The notes beneath the pieces were generated by a model, which saw only the letters and a list, made by a program, of their open reading frames with translations, searched no databases and had not been told where the DNA came from. Shown piece by piece: positions 1 to 8,488 of a stretch of 64,000 bases of DNA (the first letter of the stretch is position 1; every line of letters starts with the position of its first letter). This stretch comes from Azospirillum sp. SYSU D00513 (GTDB lineage: Bacteria; Pseudomonadota; Alphaproteobacteria; Azospirillales; Azospirillaceae), in NCBI RefSeq assembly GCF_017356015.1, contig NZ_JAFIQV010000035.1, forward strand, positions 1 through 64,000, in the 5' to 3' direction. A program made the translations under genes and the position numbers.

Positions 1-227
1 GTATCGTCTCTAAAAACCTAGCCGAGATGCGTCACGGCAACCGCTTGGCCCAATCCCCACTCGGGAACCGGACCCGCGTCAACGGCCAAACCAAGCCGCC
101 GCCTGCGCATCCCTTCTCACAACACGGTCTTCACTTTTAAAAGATCCCGCAGCGCTCGGCGCCACAATTTCACTTGACTTTTCCGACCGGCTTCGCTTCG
201 TCAGCGGCGCCTGCGTCGGTGGAGGGG
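1..227 (-). other. Probable rRNA operon leader, no protein gene
   Basis: I see no credible coding region here. Read on the minus strand, the stretch lies downstream of a strong promoter-like site and runs off the left edge. It contains a boxA-like element at 136-147 (GGATCTTTTAAA, resembling the antitermination element TGCTCTTTAACA) followed by GTGTTGTGAGAAGGG. It also has complementary segments around a GGCCAA/TTGGCC pair (about 46-53 and 79-94) that could form a processing stem. This is the arrangement expected of a 16S rRNA leader. The assignment is an inference, because the 16S gene itself would lie outside the window. Confidence 0.4.
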
Positions 228-257
228 TTTATATGTGCCCTGGCCCCTTCGGCGCAA
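228..257 (-). promoter_or_regulatory. Strong sigma-70-type promoter (putative rrn promoter)
   Basis: On the minus strand TTGCGC (252-257) is separated by 18 bases from TATAAA (228-233). A run of six A residues sits just upstream of the -35. It fires away from the DUF1489 gene into a non-coding leader, which fits a stable-RNA promoter. Confidence 0.4.
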
Positions 258-321
258 GAGCTTTTTTCGATGGAGTCGCGAAGTTTCTTCGACCCATTCC
301 GGTCACGGCCGAACGGCCGAG

Positions 322-750
322 CTAAAGCAGCCCCAGCGCCCGCAATTCCGCGGCCATCTCCGGCGGCATCTCATCCCCCTCCCCTGCCCCGTCCCCAAGA
401 TCGCGCGGTGCCGCCTCGGCCTCGAGATAGCGCCAGCCCTGAAAAGGGCGCTTCGGTGTCGGCACCGTCCGCACCCGCTCGGCCGAGACGCCGAGCGTGC
501 AGTAGCTCTCCCCTTCCTCGTCCACACCGCAATCGATGCTCAGCACCGGCTGCCGGACCAGGACGCTGCCGCGCACGACCCAATAGATCGAACCGCCGGC
601 CAGGATCTCCTCCGCTCGCTTCGGGACACGGCGGGTGTAGACGGGGATGACGGTCCGGTTCTCGACGGTTAGAGCGCGGCGCGACTGGATGTCGGCAAGG
701 TGATCAAGGTCGGTGACGCCGACGGCGAGCTTGATGAGGTTCAATGGCAT
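322..750 (-). CDS. DUF1489 family protein
   Basis: This is a 142-residue cytoplasmic protein of unknown function. The N-terminus, MPLNLIKLAVGVTDLDHL, matches the family's conserved opening (an Ile-Lys-Leu, Val-Gly, Leu pattern), followed by a Tyr/Trp-rich core including SIYWVVRG and a Cys-containing strand. The frame stays open upstream to about 1062, but the extra N-terminus looks random and runs through the phasin terminator. The ATG at 750 gives the usual family length of about 140 residues. The family is confined mainly to Alphaproteobacteria and no reaction is known for it. The gene stands alone, with the phasin gene upstream separated by a terminator. Confidence 0.8.
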   Translation of the reverse strand: MPLNLIKLAVGVTDLDHLADIQSRRALTVENRTVIPVYTRRVPKRAEEILAGGSIYWVVRGSVLVRQPVLSIDCGVDEEGESYCTLGVSAERVRTVPTPKRPFQGWRYLEAEAAPRDLGDGAGEGDEMPPEMAAELRALGLL

Positions 751-873
751 GAAGATCGGACCGAAGGATACGGGGTCTGCTGGCGGGCCATCCCGCCCGG
801 ATGCGGGTATGGGGATGGCGCGAAGGCCTTTCCAGGCCATGCCCCGATATAGCGCCATGGCGCCCCGACATGC

Positions 874-901
874 AAAAGGGCCGTCCAGACGGGGACGGCC
901 C
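874..901 (-). terminator. Rho-independent terminator of the phasin gene
   Basis: A nine-base stem (878-886 pairing with 893-901, GGGCCGTCC/GGACGGCCC) is followed on the minus strand by TTTT at 877-874. It begins 31 bases after the phasin stop. Confidence 0.8.
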
Positions 902-931
902 TTCACCTCGCCGGAAAAGTGGCGTGGCGGA

Positions 932-1378
932 TTACTTGCGGGCGGCCTGCGCCTTGCCGATGGCGGTACGGACCTCGTCCAGGCTCTCCGACACGCGGCG
1001 CGACAGGACGTCGGCGGCCTCGCTGTTGGACTTGGCGACGAGTTCGGCCAGTTCACGGGCATTGGCGAGCGACTTCTCGAACGCCAGCTTGATCAGCTCG
1101 GCCTGCTTGGCGGCCTTCTCTTCCGGGGTGCCGGCCGTGGCGATCTGGTTGACGTAGCCGCCGGCTTCCTCCAGCGAGGCGCGGACGATTTCGGCCTGAC
1201 GGCGCATCACCGCCTGCAGGCCTTCCATGGCGAGCTGGTTGGCGGCCGTCAGGGCTTCGATGTTGCGGCGCTGGCTGGCGACGATCGATTCCACATCCAC
1301 GCCCGGAGCCTTGAAGTCGCCCAGCAGCTTGGTGAAATCCATGTTGTCCAGGAAGGGGTTACCGGTGGGATTGGCCAT
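932..1378 (-). CDS. Phasin family protein
   Basis: This 148-residue protein should coat polyhydroxyalkanoate granules and influence their size and number. The sequence is largely amphipathic helix: a short N-terminal segment rich in Asn, Pro and Asp (MANPTGNPFLDNMDFTKLL), then long heptad-like helices with the characteristic region VASQRRNIEALTAANQ and an Ala-rich C-terminus. ATG at 1378 is chosen because it gives the standard phasin start; the upstream extension is promoter DNA. It is monocistronic: a sigma-70-like promoter at 1449-1477 and a terminator at 874-901 frame it. The TetR gene just upstream on the same strand is a candidate regulator by position only. Confidence 0.88.
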   Translation of the reverse strand: MANPTGNPFLDNMDFTKLLGDFKAPGVDVESIVASQRRNIEALTAANQLAMEGLQAVMRRQAEIVRASLEEAGGYVNQIATAGTPEEKAAKQAELIKLAFEKSLANARELAELVAKSNSEAADVLSRRVSESLDEVRTAIGKAQAARK

Positions 1379-1448
1379 CTTTTCGTCCCCGCGTGGAGTG
1401 TATGTTGCGATGCAGCATGCCTGAAAGGCGACTATGCTGATTGCTGAA

Positions 1449-1477
1449 ATTATAGTCAATGCGTTTGTGCAACGCAA
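1449..1477 (-). promoter_or_regulatory. Sigma-70-type promoter of the phasin gene
   Basis: On the minus strand TTGCGT (1472-1477), a 17-base spacer and a perfect TATAAT (1449-1454) lie about 70 bases upstream of the phasin ATG. Such a close match to consensus suggests strong expression, as expected for an abundant granule protein. Confidence 0.7.
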
Positions 1478-1562
1478 CAAGGCAAACGCATCGGGAACAT
1501 TCAACCCTGAATCCGTTCAGACGTTCCCGCCCTCGCCCGTCCGTACACCTTCACGAGCCTCA

Positions 1563-2219
1563 TCAGAGCGGACGCTCGGCCGCCGCAGGCCGCCTCCGCA
1601 GCAATCCGGCCCAGCGCTCCGCACGCCGCAACTCGGCGTCGAGTGCCGCCATCGTGCGCGCGAGATCCATCGTGTCATCCTCCAGGAAGACGCGCATGAC
1701 GCGCGCCTGCACGGCACCTAGGCCAGCCGACAGCAGATGGCCGCCAGGACGGTCGGCGTCGACGCCGGCGGCGCGCAGCATCCAGGCCATCGACCGGCCG
1801 AAGCTCCGGGAAAAGGCAAGCGCGGTCAGCGGCTCGCGCGGCAGGTCGCGCATCACGGCCCGCAGGCCGTCGCGGTAGGGCTGCAGCGCGTCGAACCGGC
1901 GCATCATCACGTCGAAAAGCCGGTCGCGCGGTGCTTCCTCCGGGTCGGGAGGGCTGTTATCGGCCAGCACGGTCTCGTCGGCGATCCGCGACACGGCGGC
2001 GAGCAGATCGGCACGCCCGGGATAGCGGCGGCGGAAAGCCGGCAGCGGCACGCCCGCTGCCTGTGCCACCGCGATCATCCCCGTGCGGCTCCAGCCCTGT
2101 TCGGCGGCAAGCCTCATCGCCGCGGCGGCGACGCGGCGATCCAGATCGCCGCCGCCCTCACCGCCTTCGTTTTCATGGGTTCCGAGGCCGTCGGCCTCGA
2201 AGTCAGTCTTGTCGTCCAT
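1563..2219 (-). CDS. TetR/AcrR family transcriptional regulator
   Basis: A 218-residue DNA-binding repressor of the TetR type. Residues about 25-75 form the helix-turn-helix (AAMRLAAEQGWSRTGMIAVA followed by AAGVPLPAFRRRYPGRADLL), matching the family's 'in vivo gene X does Y' helix pattern with the aromatic at the end of helix 3. The rest is an all-helical ligand-binding domain with an unusually Arg-rich tail. The ATG at 2219 is preferred because GGGAG lies 12 bases upstream; an ATG at 2243 is in frame but has no ribosome binding site. The regulated gene is unknown; the phasin gene downstream is one candidate. Confidence 0.75.
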   Translation of the reverse strand: MDDKTDFEADGLGTHENEGGEGGGDLDRRVAAAAMRLAAEQGWSRTGMIAVAQAAGVPLPAFRRRYPGRADLLAAVSRIADETVLADNSPPDPEEAPRDRLFDVMMRRFDALQPYRDGLRAVMRDLPREPLTALAFSRSFGRSMAWMLRAAGVDADRPGGHLLSAGLGAVQARVMRVFLEDDTMDLARTMAALDAELRRAERWAGLLRRRPAAAERPL

Positions 2220-2324
2220 GCCCCGGCACCGCTCCCAATTCATGCACCGAATATGTGGGGAGCCGGAGGCCGGGCTTCATCCTCCGACCGGCCAGTTCCG
2301 GGGACCAGTTCCGGGGGCCGGCGT

Positions 2325-3134
2325 TCAGCCGGCCAGTTCCCGCGACCGCTTCGCCGCGGCGGCCACGGCCTTGTCGAGAAGCGGCTGGAGCCCCTCCCCG
2401 TCCATCAGCACGTTCAACGCCGCCTGGGTCGTGCCGCCGGGGCTGGTCACGGCCTTGCGCAGCTCGTCCGCACCCTGGGAGGAGCGGTGCAGAAGCTCGC
2501 CGGCTCCCGACACGGTGGCGCGCGCCAGCCGCAGCGCGAGGTCGGCTGGCAGCCCGCTCGCCTCGCCGGCCTTGGCGAGGCATTCGGCCAACAGGAAGAC
2601 GTAAGCCGGGCCGCTGCCCGACACGGCCGTGACGGCGTCCATCAGGGACTCGTCACGCACCCAGGCGACATCGCCCACCGCGCCCAGCAGCGTCTCGCAG
2701 AGTGCCACCTGCGCGTCCGAAACGGCCGCGTTCGGGACCGCCACGGTCATGCCGCGCCCGATCGCCGCCGGTGTGTTCGGCATCGCCCGCACGATCGCGG
2801 CCTCGGCGCCGAGCGACGCCTCGAAGGACGCGATGGTCTTTCCCGCGGCGACCGACAGGAAGACGGTTCCCGGTCGCACCAGCGCGCGGTAGGCGGCGAT
2901 CATGCCGTCCATCACCTGCGGCTTGACCGCCAGCACGACGACGTCCGGCTGGAAGCCGTCCGGCAGCGCGTCCACGCCGGCGGCACCCGAGACGGCCGGG
3001 TTGCCCGCGAAGGCCTCCGGAACGCCCGATGGCTCCACCACCACGACGCGGGACGCAATGCCCGAGGCGAGCCAGCCGTCGAGCATGGCCCCGCCCATCT
3101 TGCCGCAACCGACCAGGAGAAGCGTGCAGCCCAT
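2325..3134 (-). CDS. proC: Pyrroline-5-carboxylate reductase
   Basis: A 269-residue enzyme that reduces 1-pyrroline-5-carboxylate to L-proline with NAD(P)H, the last step of proline synthesis. The N-terminal Rossmann motif VGCGKMGGAM (residues about 7-16) binds the nucleotide. MPNTPAAIGRGMT and the C-terminal signature SGSGPAYVFLLAECLA are the family's active-site and dimer motifs, and the late motif SPGGTTQAAL is present. The start at 3134 places the Rossmann strand at the N-terminus. It begins five bases after the YbjN stop, so the two genes are probably co-transcribed. Confidence 0.95.
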   Translation of the reverse strand: MGCTLLLVGCGKMGGAMLDGWLASGIASRVVVVEPSGVPEAFAGNPAVSGAAGVDALPDGFQPDVVVLAVKPQVMDGMIAAYRALVRPGTVFLSVAAGKTIASFEASLGAEAAIVRAMPNTPAAIGRGMTVAVPNAAVSDAQVALCETLLGAVGDVAWVRDESLMDAVTAVSGSGPAYVFLLAECLAKAGEASGLPADLALRLARATVSGAGELLHRSSQGADELRKAVTSPGGTTQAALNVLMDGEGLQPLLDKAVAAAAKRSRELAG

Positions 3135-3139
3135 GGGGA

Positions 3140-3643
3140 TCAAGCCTCGCCCATCGTGTCGAGAATGGCGGCGGACACCGCCTCGCCGGCGGTCTTGCCA
3201 CCCCAGATCACGAACTGGAAGGCCGGGTAGAAGCGCTCGCACTCCGACAAGGCGATCTCCACGAGATCCTCCAGCTGCTCCACCGCAGCGCCGCGCGAGC
3301 CGCGCAGCAGCATGGTCTGGCGGAACATCGGCGTGTTCTCTTCCGAGCAGACGTCGAAATGGCCGAGCCACATGCGCCCGTTCACCTCGGCCAGCAGTTC
3401 GCTGACGGCGGTGCGGCGGCTCGCCTGCACCTTCATGTCGAACTGACAGGAAAACTGCATGGCGCTGACGTCGGCCTGCCACACGAAATACAGGCGGTAA
3501 TCACACCAGCGTCCGCCAATCTCGACGATCAGCTCATCCTCGCTGGAGCGCTCGAACGGCCACTCGTTGGCCGTGACGATCTCTTCGACGACGTCCAGGG
3601 GATTGTGGGCGGAAACGGGGGTGTCGACGGCGACTGCCGACAT
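3140..3643 (-). CDS. YbjN domain-containing protein
   Basis: A 167-residue soluble protein of the YbjN (DUF1790) fold, related to type III secretion chaperone-like proteins. Recognisable parts are NPLDVVEEIVTANEWPFERS, then ELIVEIGGRWCDYRLYF and the C-terminal FQFVIWGGKTAGEAV. Its function in Alphaproteobacteria is undefined; in enterobacteria ybjN affects motility and stress responses. The ATG at 3643 is fixed by AGGAGG eight bases upstream. It leads the probable ybjN-proC operon, an arrangement seen in related genomes, though no functional link is established. Confidence 0.85.
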   Translation of the reverse strand: MSAVAVDTPVSAHNPLDVVEEIVTANEWPFERSSEDELIVEIGGRWCDYRLYFVWQADVSAMQFSCQFDMKVQASRRTAVSELLAEVNGRMWLGHFDVCSEENTPMFRQTMLLRGSRGAAVEQLEDLVEIALSECERFYPAFQFVIWGGKTAGEAVSAAILDTMGEA

Positions 3644-3844
3644 ATTAGCGTCCTCCTGTGAACGCGTGGTGGACGGCACCACCCACCAGGCCACCGGGGC
3701 ATTGCCCCGAGATATTGTGTCTTTCGACCCAGGGGCTACTAACGGTATCAGGCTGCCAAAAGGCCTGCGGCTGCGCAACGGAAATCAACAGGTCTGTCCT
3801 GAAACTCTTGGGATATGGGAAGGCCGGAAAGGATAACCCCCCGG

Positions 3845-3882
3845 CAAAGAAACGACGCCGCGCGGAGGGTCCGGCGGCGTCG
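3845..3882 (-). terminator. Terminator of ubiK within the 3644-3974 gap
   Basis: The stem CGACGCCGC (3853-3861) pairs with GCGGCGTCG (3874-3882), and on the minus strand TTTCTTTGCC follows. It lies about 90 bases past the ubiK stop. Nothing else in the 330-base gap looks coding; the part nearest 3644 must carry the ybjN-proC promoter. Confidence 0.65.
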
Positions 3883-3974
3883 CCTGTGTGTGGATGGCCG
3901 CATGAGGCCGGCTCCCGGTCACGCGGCCGGGCCGCGGCGGACCCGCCCCGAAGGCGGCGCCGCGGCGGAACGCA

Positions 3975-4340
3975 TCAGGCCGTGGCGCCCGGCGGGTTCA
4001 CCGACGGGGCGCTGTCACCGCCGGTCTTCCCCTGGCCCGGCGGGCGGCGGCGCGGCGCCGCCTCCTCGTGCAGGAGGGTGCGCTCGGCGAGCAGCGTGGC
4101 GATGGTGGCCTCCAGCGCCGTGACGCGCTCGGCCAGGGTTTCCTGTTCCTCGCGGGCCTTGGCGGCCATGCTGCTCACCGCCTCGTACTCCTCGCGGCTG
4201 ACCACGTCCATGCGCGACAGCACCCGCTCGAGCTGCTGGCGCATCTGCGCCTCGGCTTCCTCGCGGAGCGACGACAGGGCACCGAACGCGCCACCCGCGA
4301 CGCGGGCCAAATCGTCCAAAATTCTGTTGTCCACTTGCAT
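3975..4340 (-). CDS. ubiK: Ubiquinone biosynthesis accessory factor UbiK
   Basis: A 121-residue protein of the BMFP/YqiC family. UbiK binds membrane lipid and UbiJ and helps the hydroxylation steps of ubiquinone synthesis. The sequence shows the typical MQVDNRILDDLARVAGGAFG opening, an amphipathic helix, then a long coiled coil rich in Glu and Arg ending in ALEATIATLL. The C-terminus after about residue 95 is a disordered Pro/Gly tail. It is a single gene with its own terminator. Identification rests on length and the helix plus coiled-coil layout, so the assignment to the family is firm, and its role here follows from work in enterobacteria. Confidence 0.8.
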   Translation of the reverse strand: MQVDNRILDDLARVAGGAFGALSSLREEAEAQMRQQLERVLSRMDVVSREEYEAVSSMAAKAREEQETLAERVTALEATIATLLAERTLLHEEAAPRRRPPGQGKTGGDSAPSVNPPGATA

Positions 4341-4462
4341 CGTCCAACATCCGTCGTCTGTTGCGTCATTATGGGCGTCGCCCTACCCGACTTCAACGTC
4401 CTTGGACGGCAAGCGTTTCGCCCCGCCCGATCCGTCCAGGACCCGCTTCGCCCGGCGTCCGC

Positions 4463-7400
4463 TCAGGGCTTGGCGGCCGCCGCCCGCCGGGCCAGGAACT
4501 CCTGAACCTCGCGCAGCTCGAAGGCCCGCGTCGGCGTGTCCAGGGGCCCGGTCAACCTCAGGGTCAGCGGCGGCAGCTCCGTCTCGGCCTTGGCCTCCAC
4601 CCGCAGGCGGATGTCCACCGTGCGCGTCGGCAGGTCCACCTGGCCCGAGGCCGTGGCGTCACCGGCCTCGGTGACGACCCGCATCTCCTCGCTCCGCATC
4701 ACGCCGCGCTCCAGCGTGAAGCTCCCGTCGAGCCGCGTGAAGGCGGTCTCCCCACCCTGGAATCCCCGCAGCGCCGCCTCCAGCGCGTCCTGCGACCGCT
4801 CCAGCCTCCCGGCCAGCCGGTCCCGCAGGGCGGCGAGGTCGAAGCCGCGCAGCACGCCGTCGCGGCCGGCCACCCGCCCCTCGCCCGACAGGGCCTGGAG
4901 CATGGCACCCGTCGAGGCGCCGCGCGTCTCCAGCGCCATCTCAAGGTCGAACTGCCCGGACGAAACCGGTGCCGCCCACCAGAGCGTCTCGGGAAGCGCG
5001 CCGGCGCTCCCGAACTGCGCGCCCGACAGGGTTATTGACGCTGCGGCGGCCGGAAGCTGTGCCCCGTCGGCGGTCGGCGCCGCCAGCCGGCCGGTCAGCC
5101 CGATCCGCCCGCCGAGCAGCCCGCCGTCGAACCGCTCCAGCGTCAGGGCTCCGTCCGCCAGGGCGGCGCGCAGCGTGGCGTCCTCCACGCGGTTCTCGCC
5201 CAGTGTCAGGGCGCCGGCGGTCAGGCCGAAGCGCCCGTCGAAACCGCGCAGCCAGGACAGGTCGAGCGGCCCGCCGGCGCCCGAACCCGCCGCGGCCGGC
5301 GCTCCGGCTCCGCTTGCGGGCCCGGAGGCCGCCGCCGGTGCCGCCAGCAGCCGGTCCAGCGCGATGCTGTCCGCCTGAAGCTCCGCCTCGACGGCGGGCC
5401 GCTCGCCATCGAAGGACGCGCCTGCCTGCCCGCGCAGGCTGGTCCCGGCCACCAGCCCCTGGATGTTGTTCAGAAGCAGCGACCGGCGCGTGCCGGACAG
5501 CTCCCCATAGACGTCCAGCGGCCCGGCGGCTTCGGCTTCCGCTCCGCCGCCGAGCAGCGCTGCCAGCCGCGCCGCGTCCGGGTGCCGGGCGCGCAGCTTG
5601 AGGTCGGCGGCGGCATCCTCCTCCAGTTCGGTCAGGACGCCGCCCGCTTCCAGCGTCCCGCCGGCGCCGTCCAGCGCCAGCTCCACCGTCATACGCCCGG
5701 CGTCGCCGCCCAGCCGGGCGCGTGCCGCCACCGGCCCGAGCCGGTCCGGCGCCGGTGCCGCCGCCGGCCAGGGCAGCGCGCGCGACAGGCCGGCCAGGCT
5801 CGCGGCCTTGGCCTCCAGCGTCAGGGTCATGTCGCGCAAGGGCTCGACGGCGGCGGCCGTGCCGCTGGCGCGGGCCTTGATCCCGGCGAGATCCGCGACG
5901 GTCGCCTCACGCAACGTTACGGCTCCGCCCACCACCGACGCCTCGACGTGCAGGTCCTGCGCCGGCAGCCCCTGGACGGTGAGCTGTTCGGCGGTAAGGT
6001 CCAGGTTGGCGTCGAAACGGCTCAGCAGACTGGCCGTGGAAACGGGCGAGGCTGCGGCCTCCGCCGCTTTTCCGGGGCCGGGGCCGGGGCCAGGGGCGGG
6101 AGGTGGCACCGCCACGGCGGCGCCGGGCTGCGCCAGATAGGCGTCGAGGTTGAGGCGGTCGAGCCGCAGCCGCGCGCCGATGGCCGGCCTCTCCCGGTTC
6201 AGCCAGGTGAGGGCGCCGGTGACGCGGCTGCTGTCCACCTGGAGATCCAGGTCGGTCAAGTCGACGCGGCCGGGCCGCCCCTGCACCGAGCCGGCCAGCG
6301 CTGCCCGCCGCAGCCGGTCGGCGGGAACGGAACCGGCCCCCAGCTTCAGCCATTGCAGCACGCCGCGCAGGTCGTCGGCGTTGGCCTCCACCCGCAGGTC
6401 CAAATTCGGCTGGCCGTTCACGGCGGTGAGGCTGCCCGCCCCGACGATGTCGGCCCCGCCGGGCAAAAGGGCGCTCGCCCGGTCGATGGACAGGACACCC
6501 TCGCCGAGCCCCGCCTCGATGCGGCCCTGGCGCACCAGCCCGCCGTTGTAGGTGATGCCGTCCACCGACAGGTTGATCCGCGCGTCCAACCCGCCTGGCA
6601 GGCTGAAAACGCCGGCCTCGGGCGGACGCGCCGTGGCACCGCCGCGCGAGGCGGGCGCCGGCTGGGGTTTCGGCGGCGGCGCCCCGCGGTCCAGCAGCGC
6701 ATCCAGATCCAGCCGGTTGATCGCCAGCGCCACCTCCGCCCGCGCCGGAGTGCCCGGCTTCACCGACGCCTTGCCGGACGCGCGCGTGTCGCCGAACTGG
6801 ACCTCCAGGTTGGAGAAGGTCGCTTCCTGCCTCGACGCCTCGATGGCCGCGCGCAAGCTGAAGGGCCGGCCGAAGGCCGAGGCCGGAACCGGCCCCACCA
6901 GCGCGCCGAGCGCCCCTCCGGAGCCCAGCCGCAGCGGCTGCGCGAGGCGGGAGAAGTCGGGTGCTTCCGCGCGCAAATCACCCTGAGCGCGCGTGCCGCC
7001 GTTCGGCCCGGAGGTGACGATGCCCGCGAATCGCAAGGAAGCGTCCGGATCGGTGTCGGCGTCATCCCCGTCGGCCATGTGGAGCGCCGCGCGCACCGGC
7101 ACGGCGGCCCCTTCGGTGAAGCGGCCGGTCGTCAGCTCGCCCTGGAGCGGGATGCCGTGCAGCACGAAGCTGCCCTGCGCCTGGAACGGCCCACCGAGGC
7201 TGCCGGCGACCACCCGCGCGTCCAGACGGTCGATCTGCTCCGACCGGCCGGATCGCGCGTCACGGTAGAGGATGGTGCCATTCTCGATCGTCACCCGGTC
7301 GAAGCTGACGTCGGAGAAGAGCCCGCCCGAGGGCGGCCGCTCCGGCCCGCCCTCGGCCCCGCCGGCCGACAGGTCCCAGTTGACGCGACCGTCCGGCAGG

Positions 7401-7750
7401 ACCTCCACCACGAAGGTCGGCTCGACCAGCGTCACGCTCTCGACCTGGAGCACGCCCCGCAGCAGCGCGCCCGGCGACACCCGCACGTCGAGCTGCTTCA
7501 GCCACGCCATGTCCGGCGACGAGGTGCCCGGCGGGTTGGCAAGCCGGGCGTCGCGGACCGTCAGGGCCGGAGCCGGCAGCAGCGCAAGGCCGACACTCCC
7601 CTTCAGCTCGACGGCGCGGCCCGTCGCGGCGCTGATGCGCCGGGCGATCTCGTCCTTGTAGGCGTTCCAGTCGATGAAGCTGGGGACCACCAGGACTGCT
7701 CCGGCAAGGGCGACCAGCGCGCCCAGGCCCGCGATCAGAATCTTCCTCAC
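4463..7750 (-). CDS. AsmA family protein
   Basis: A 1095-residue envelope protein. One N-terminal transmembrane helix (residues about 4-25, ILIAGLGALVALAGAVLVV) is followed by the AsmA signature FIDWNAYKDEIARRISAATG. Then comes a very long beta-rich periplasmic region of repeated strand units, with Pro/Gly linkers near residues 360-380 and 540-560. The C-terminal AsmA_2-like domain carries QALSGEGRVAGRDGVLRGFD. AsmA-type proteins form elongated beta grooves proposed to move phospholipids between the inner and outer membranes. The start codon is GTG at 7750 with GGAAGG upstream. It is monocistronic as far as can be seen. Confidence 0.88.
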   Translation of the reverse strand: MRKILIAGLGALVALAGAVLVVPSFIDWNAYKDEIARRISAATGRAVELKGSVGLALLPAPALTVRDARLANPPGTSSPDMAWLKQLDVRVSPGALLRGVLQVESVTLVEPTFVVEVLPDGRVNWDLSAGGAEGGPERPPSGGLFSDVSFDRVTIENGTILYRDARSGRSEQIDRLDARVVAGSLGGPFQAQGSFVLHGIPLQGELTTGRFTEGAAVPVRAALHMADGDDADTDPDASLRFAGIVTSGPNGGTRAQGDLRAEAPDFSRLAQPLRLGSGGALGALVGPVPASAFGRPFSLRAAIEASRQEATFSNLEVQFGDTRASGKASVKPGTPARAEVALAINRLDLDALLDRGAPPPKPQPAPASRGGATARPPEAGVFSLPGGLDARINLSVDGITYNGGLVRQGRIEAGLGEGVLSIDRASALLPGGADIVGAGSLTAVNGQPNLDLRVEANADDLRGVLQWLKLGAGSVPADRLRRAALAGSVQGRPGRVDLTDLDLQVDSSRVTGALTWLNRERPAIGARLRLDRLNLDAYLAQPGAAVAVPPPAPGPGPGPGKAAEAAASPVSTASLLSRFDANLDLTAEQLTVQGLPAQDLHVEASVVGGAVTLREATVADLAGIKARASGTAAAVEPLRDMTLTLEAKAASLAGLSRALPWPAAAPAPDRLGPVAARARLGGDAGRMTVELALDGAGGTLEAGGVLTELEEDAAADLKLRARHPDAARLAALLGGGAEAEAAGPLDVYGELSGTRRSLLLNNIQGLVAGTSLRGQAGASFDGERPAVEAELQADSIALDRLLAAPAAASGPASGAGAPAAAGSGAGGPLDLSWLRGFDGRFGLTAGALTLGENRVEDATLRAALADGALTLERFDGGLLGGRIGLTGRLAAPTADGAQLPAAAASITLSGAQFGSAGALPETLWWAAPVSSGQFDLEMALETRGASTGAMLQALSGEGRVAGRDGVLRGFDLAALRDRLAGRLERSQDALEAALRGFQGGETAFTRLDGSFTLERGVMRSEEMRVVTEAGDATASGQVDLPTRTVDIRLRVEAKAETELPPLTLRLTGPLDTPTRAFELREVQEFLARRAAAAKP

Positions 7751-7990
7751 CCGTGGTACCGCCTTCCCTATGTCGAGGTCCTGTTCCGGACCTTTTCTTC
7801 CGTCGTTCCGTACGCGCGTTCGCGGCGTTCCATCGGGACCGGGCCGCCCGCCCCTTTCCGGCCCCGCAGCCTTCCGCTAAACTAACCCGGAGAATACAAG
7901 ACAATCAAATCGGGCGAATTCACGGCCATGTTTTCGCTGGCCGGATCCTCGCGGGCGGGAGGGACCGCCCGGCGCGCCGGAGGGACCCTG

Positions 7991-8173
7991 ATGGGCGACA
8001 TCGTCAACCTGAACCGCTTTCGAAAGACCCGCGACCGCGCCGAGCGCCAGCGGCTGGCGGAGGAAAACCGCGTCCGCTTCGGCCGCACCAAGGCCGAGAA
8101 GGCCCGTGACGACCAGGCCAAGGAACGCGGGGCGCGCGACCTCGCCGGCAAGAAGCTCGACGACCCCGCCTGA
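7991..8173 (+). CDS. DUF4169 family protein
   Basis: A 60-residue basic protein of unknown function. The sequence MGDIVNLNRFRKTRDR and the motif AENRVRFGRTKAEK-like (EENRVRFGRTKAEKARD) are the hallmark of DUF4169. Nearly half the residues are charged, suggesting a helical nucleic-acid- or ribosome-associated protein, but that is a guess. An in-frame ATG at 7928 exists; the one at 7991 is chosen because GGAGGG precedes it and the family begins at MGDIVNLN. It converges with the DUF1192 gene, 24 bases away. Confidence 0.85.
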   Translation: MGDIVNLNRFRKTRDRAERQRLAEENRVRFGRTKAEKARDDQAKERGARDLAGKKLDDPA

Positions 8174-8197
8174 GGGAATCCCGCTGGCAGTCCGGGA

Positions 8198-8383
8198 TCA
8201 GGGCTTCCTGAAGAACGCCTCCGCCGCGTTCTTCTGCGCCTCCTTCGCGGCGATGGCGGCGCGGGCGCGCCCGATCTCCGCCTCCAGCCCGGCGATGTAA
8301 TCCCGGAGTTCGGCCACGCCGAGGCTCGACAGATCCTTCGGCGAGGTCCGCGTCCCGCGTGGTTCCAGTTCCTCGAAATCCAT
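8198..8383 (-). CDS. DUF1192 domain-containing protein
   Basis: A 61-residue protein of an alphaproteobacterial family with no known activity. The pattern LEPRGTRTSPKDLSSLGVAE followed by a coiled coil (LRDYIAGLEAEIGRARAAIA) and an AAEAFF end is diagnostic. DUF4169 and DUF1192 genes are often neighbours of metabolic oxidoreductases in Rhodospirillales, as here, where the quinone oxidoreductase is divergent to the right. No regulation is visible in the 105-base divergent gap. Confidence 0.85.
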   Translation of the reverse strand: MDFEELEPRGTRTSPKDLSSLGVAELRDYIAGLEAEIGRARAAIAAKEAQKNAAEAFFRKP

Positions 8384-8488
8384 GGCAGCGCCCTTCCCCG
8401 CTTCCCCGCATGACCGTCTTGCCAGCCCGCGGGCGGCACTCTACCGTCGCCGCCTGTTCCAGAAAAAGAACTCCGAAGGAGGATACGG

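Noticed and set aside
5582..7885. 767-codon plus-strand frame
   Set aside because: It is antisense to the AsmA gene, with low-complexity composition and no ribosome binding site.
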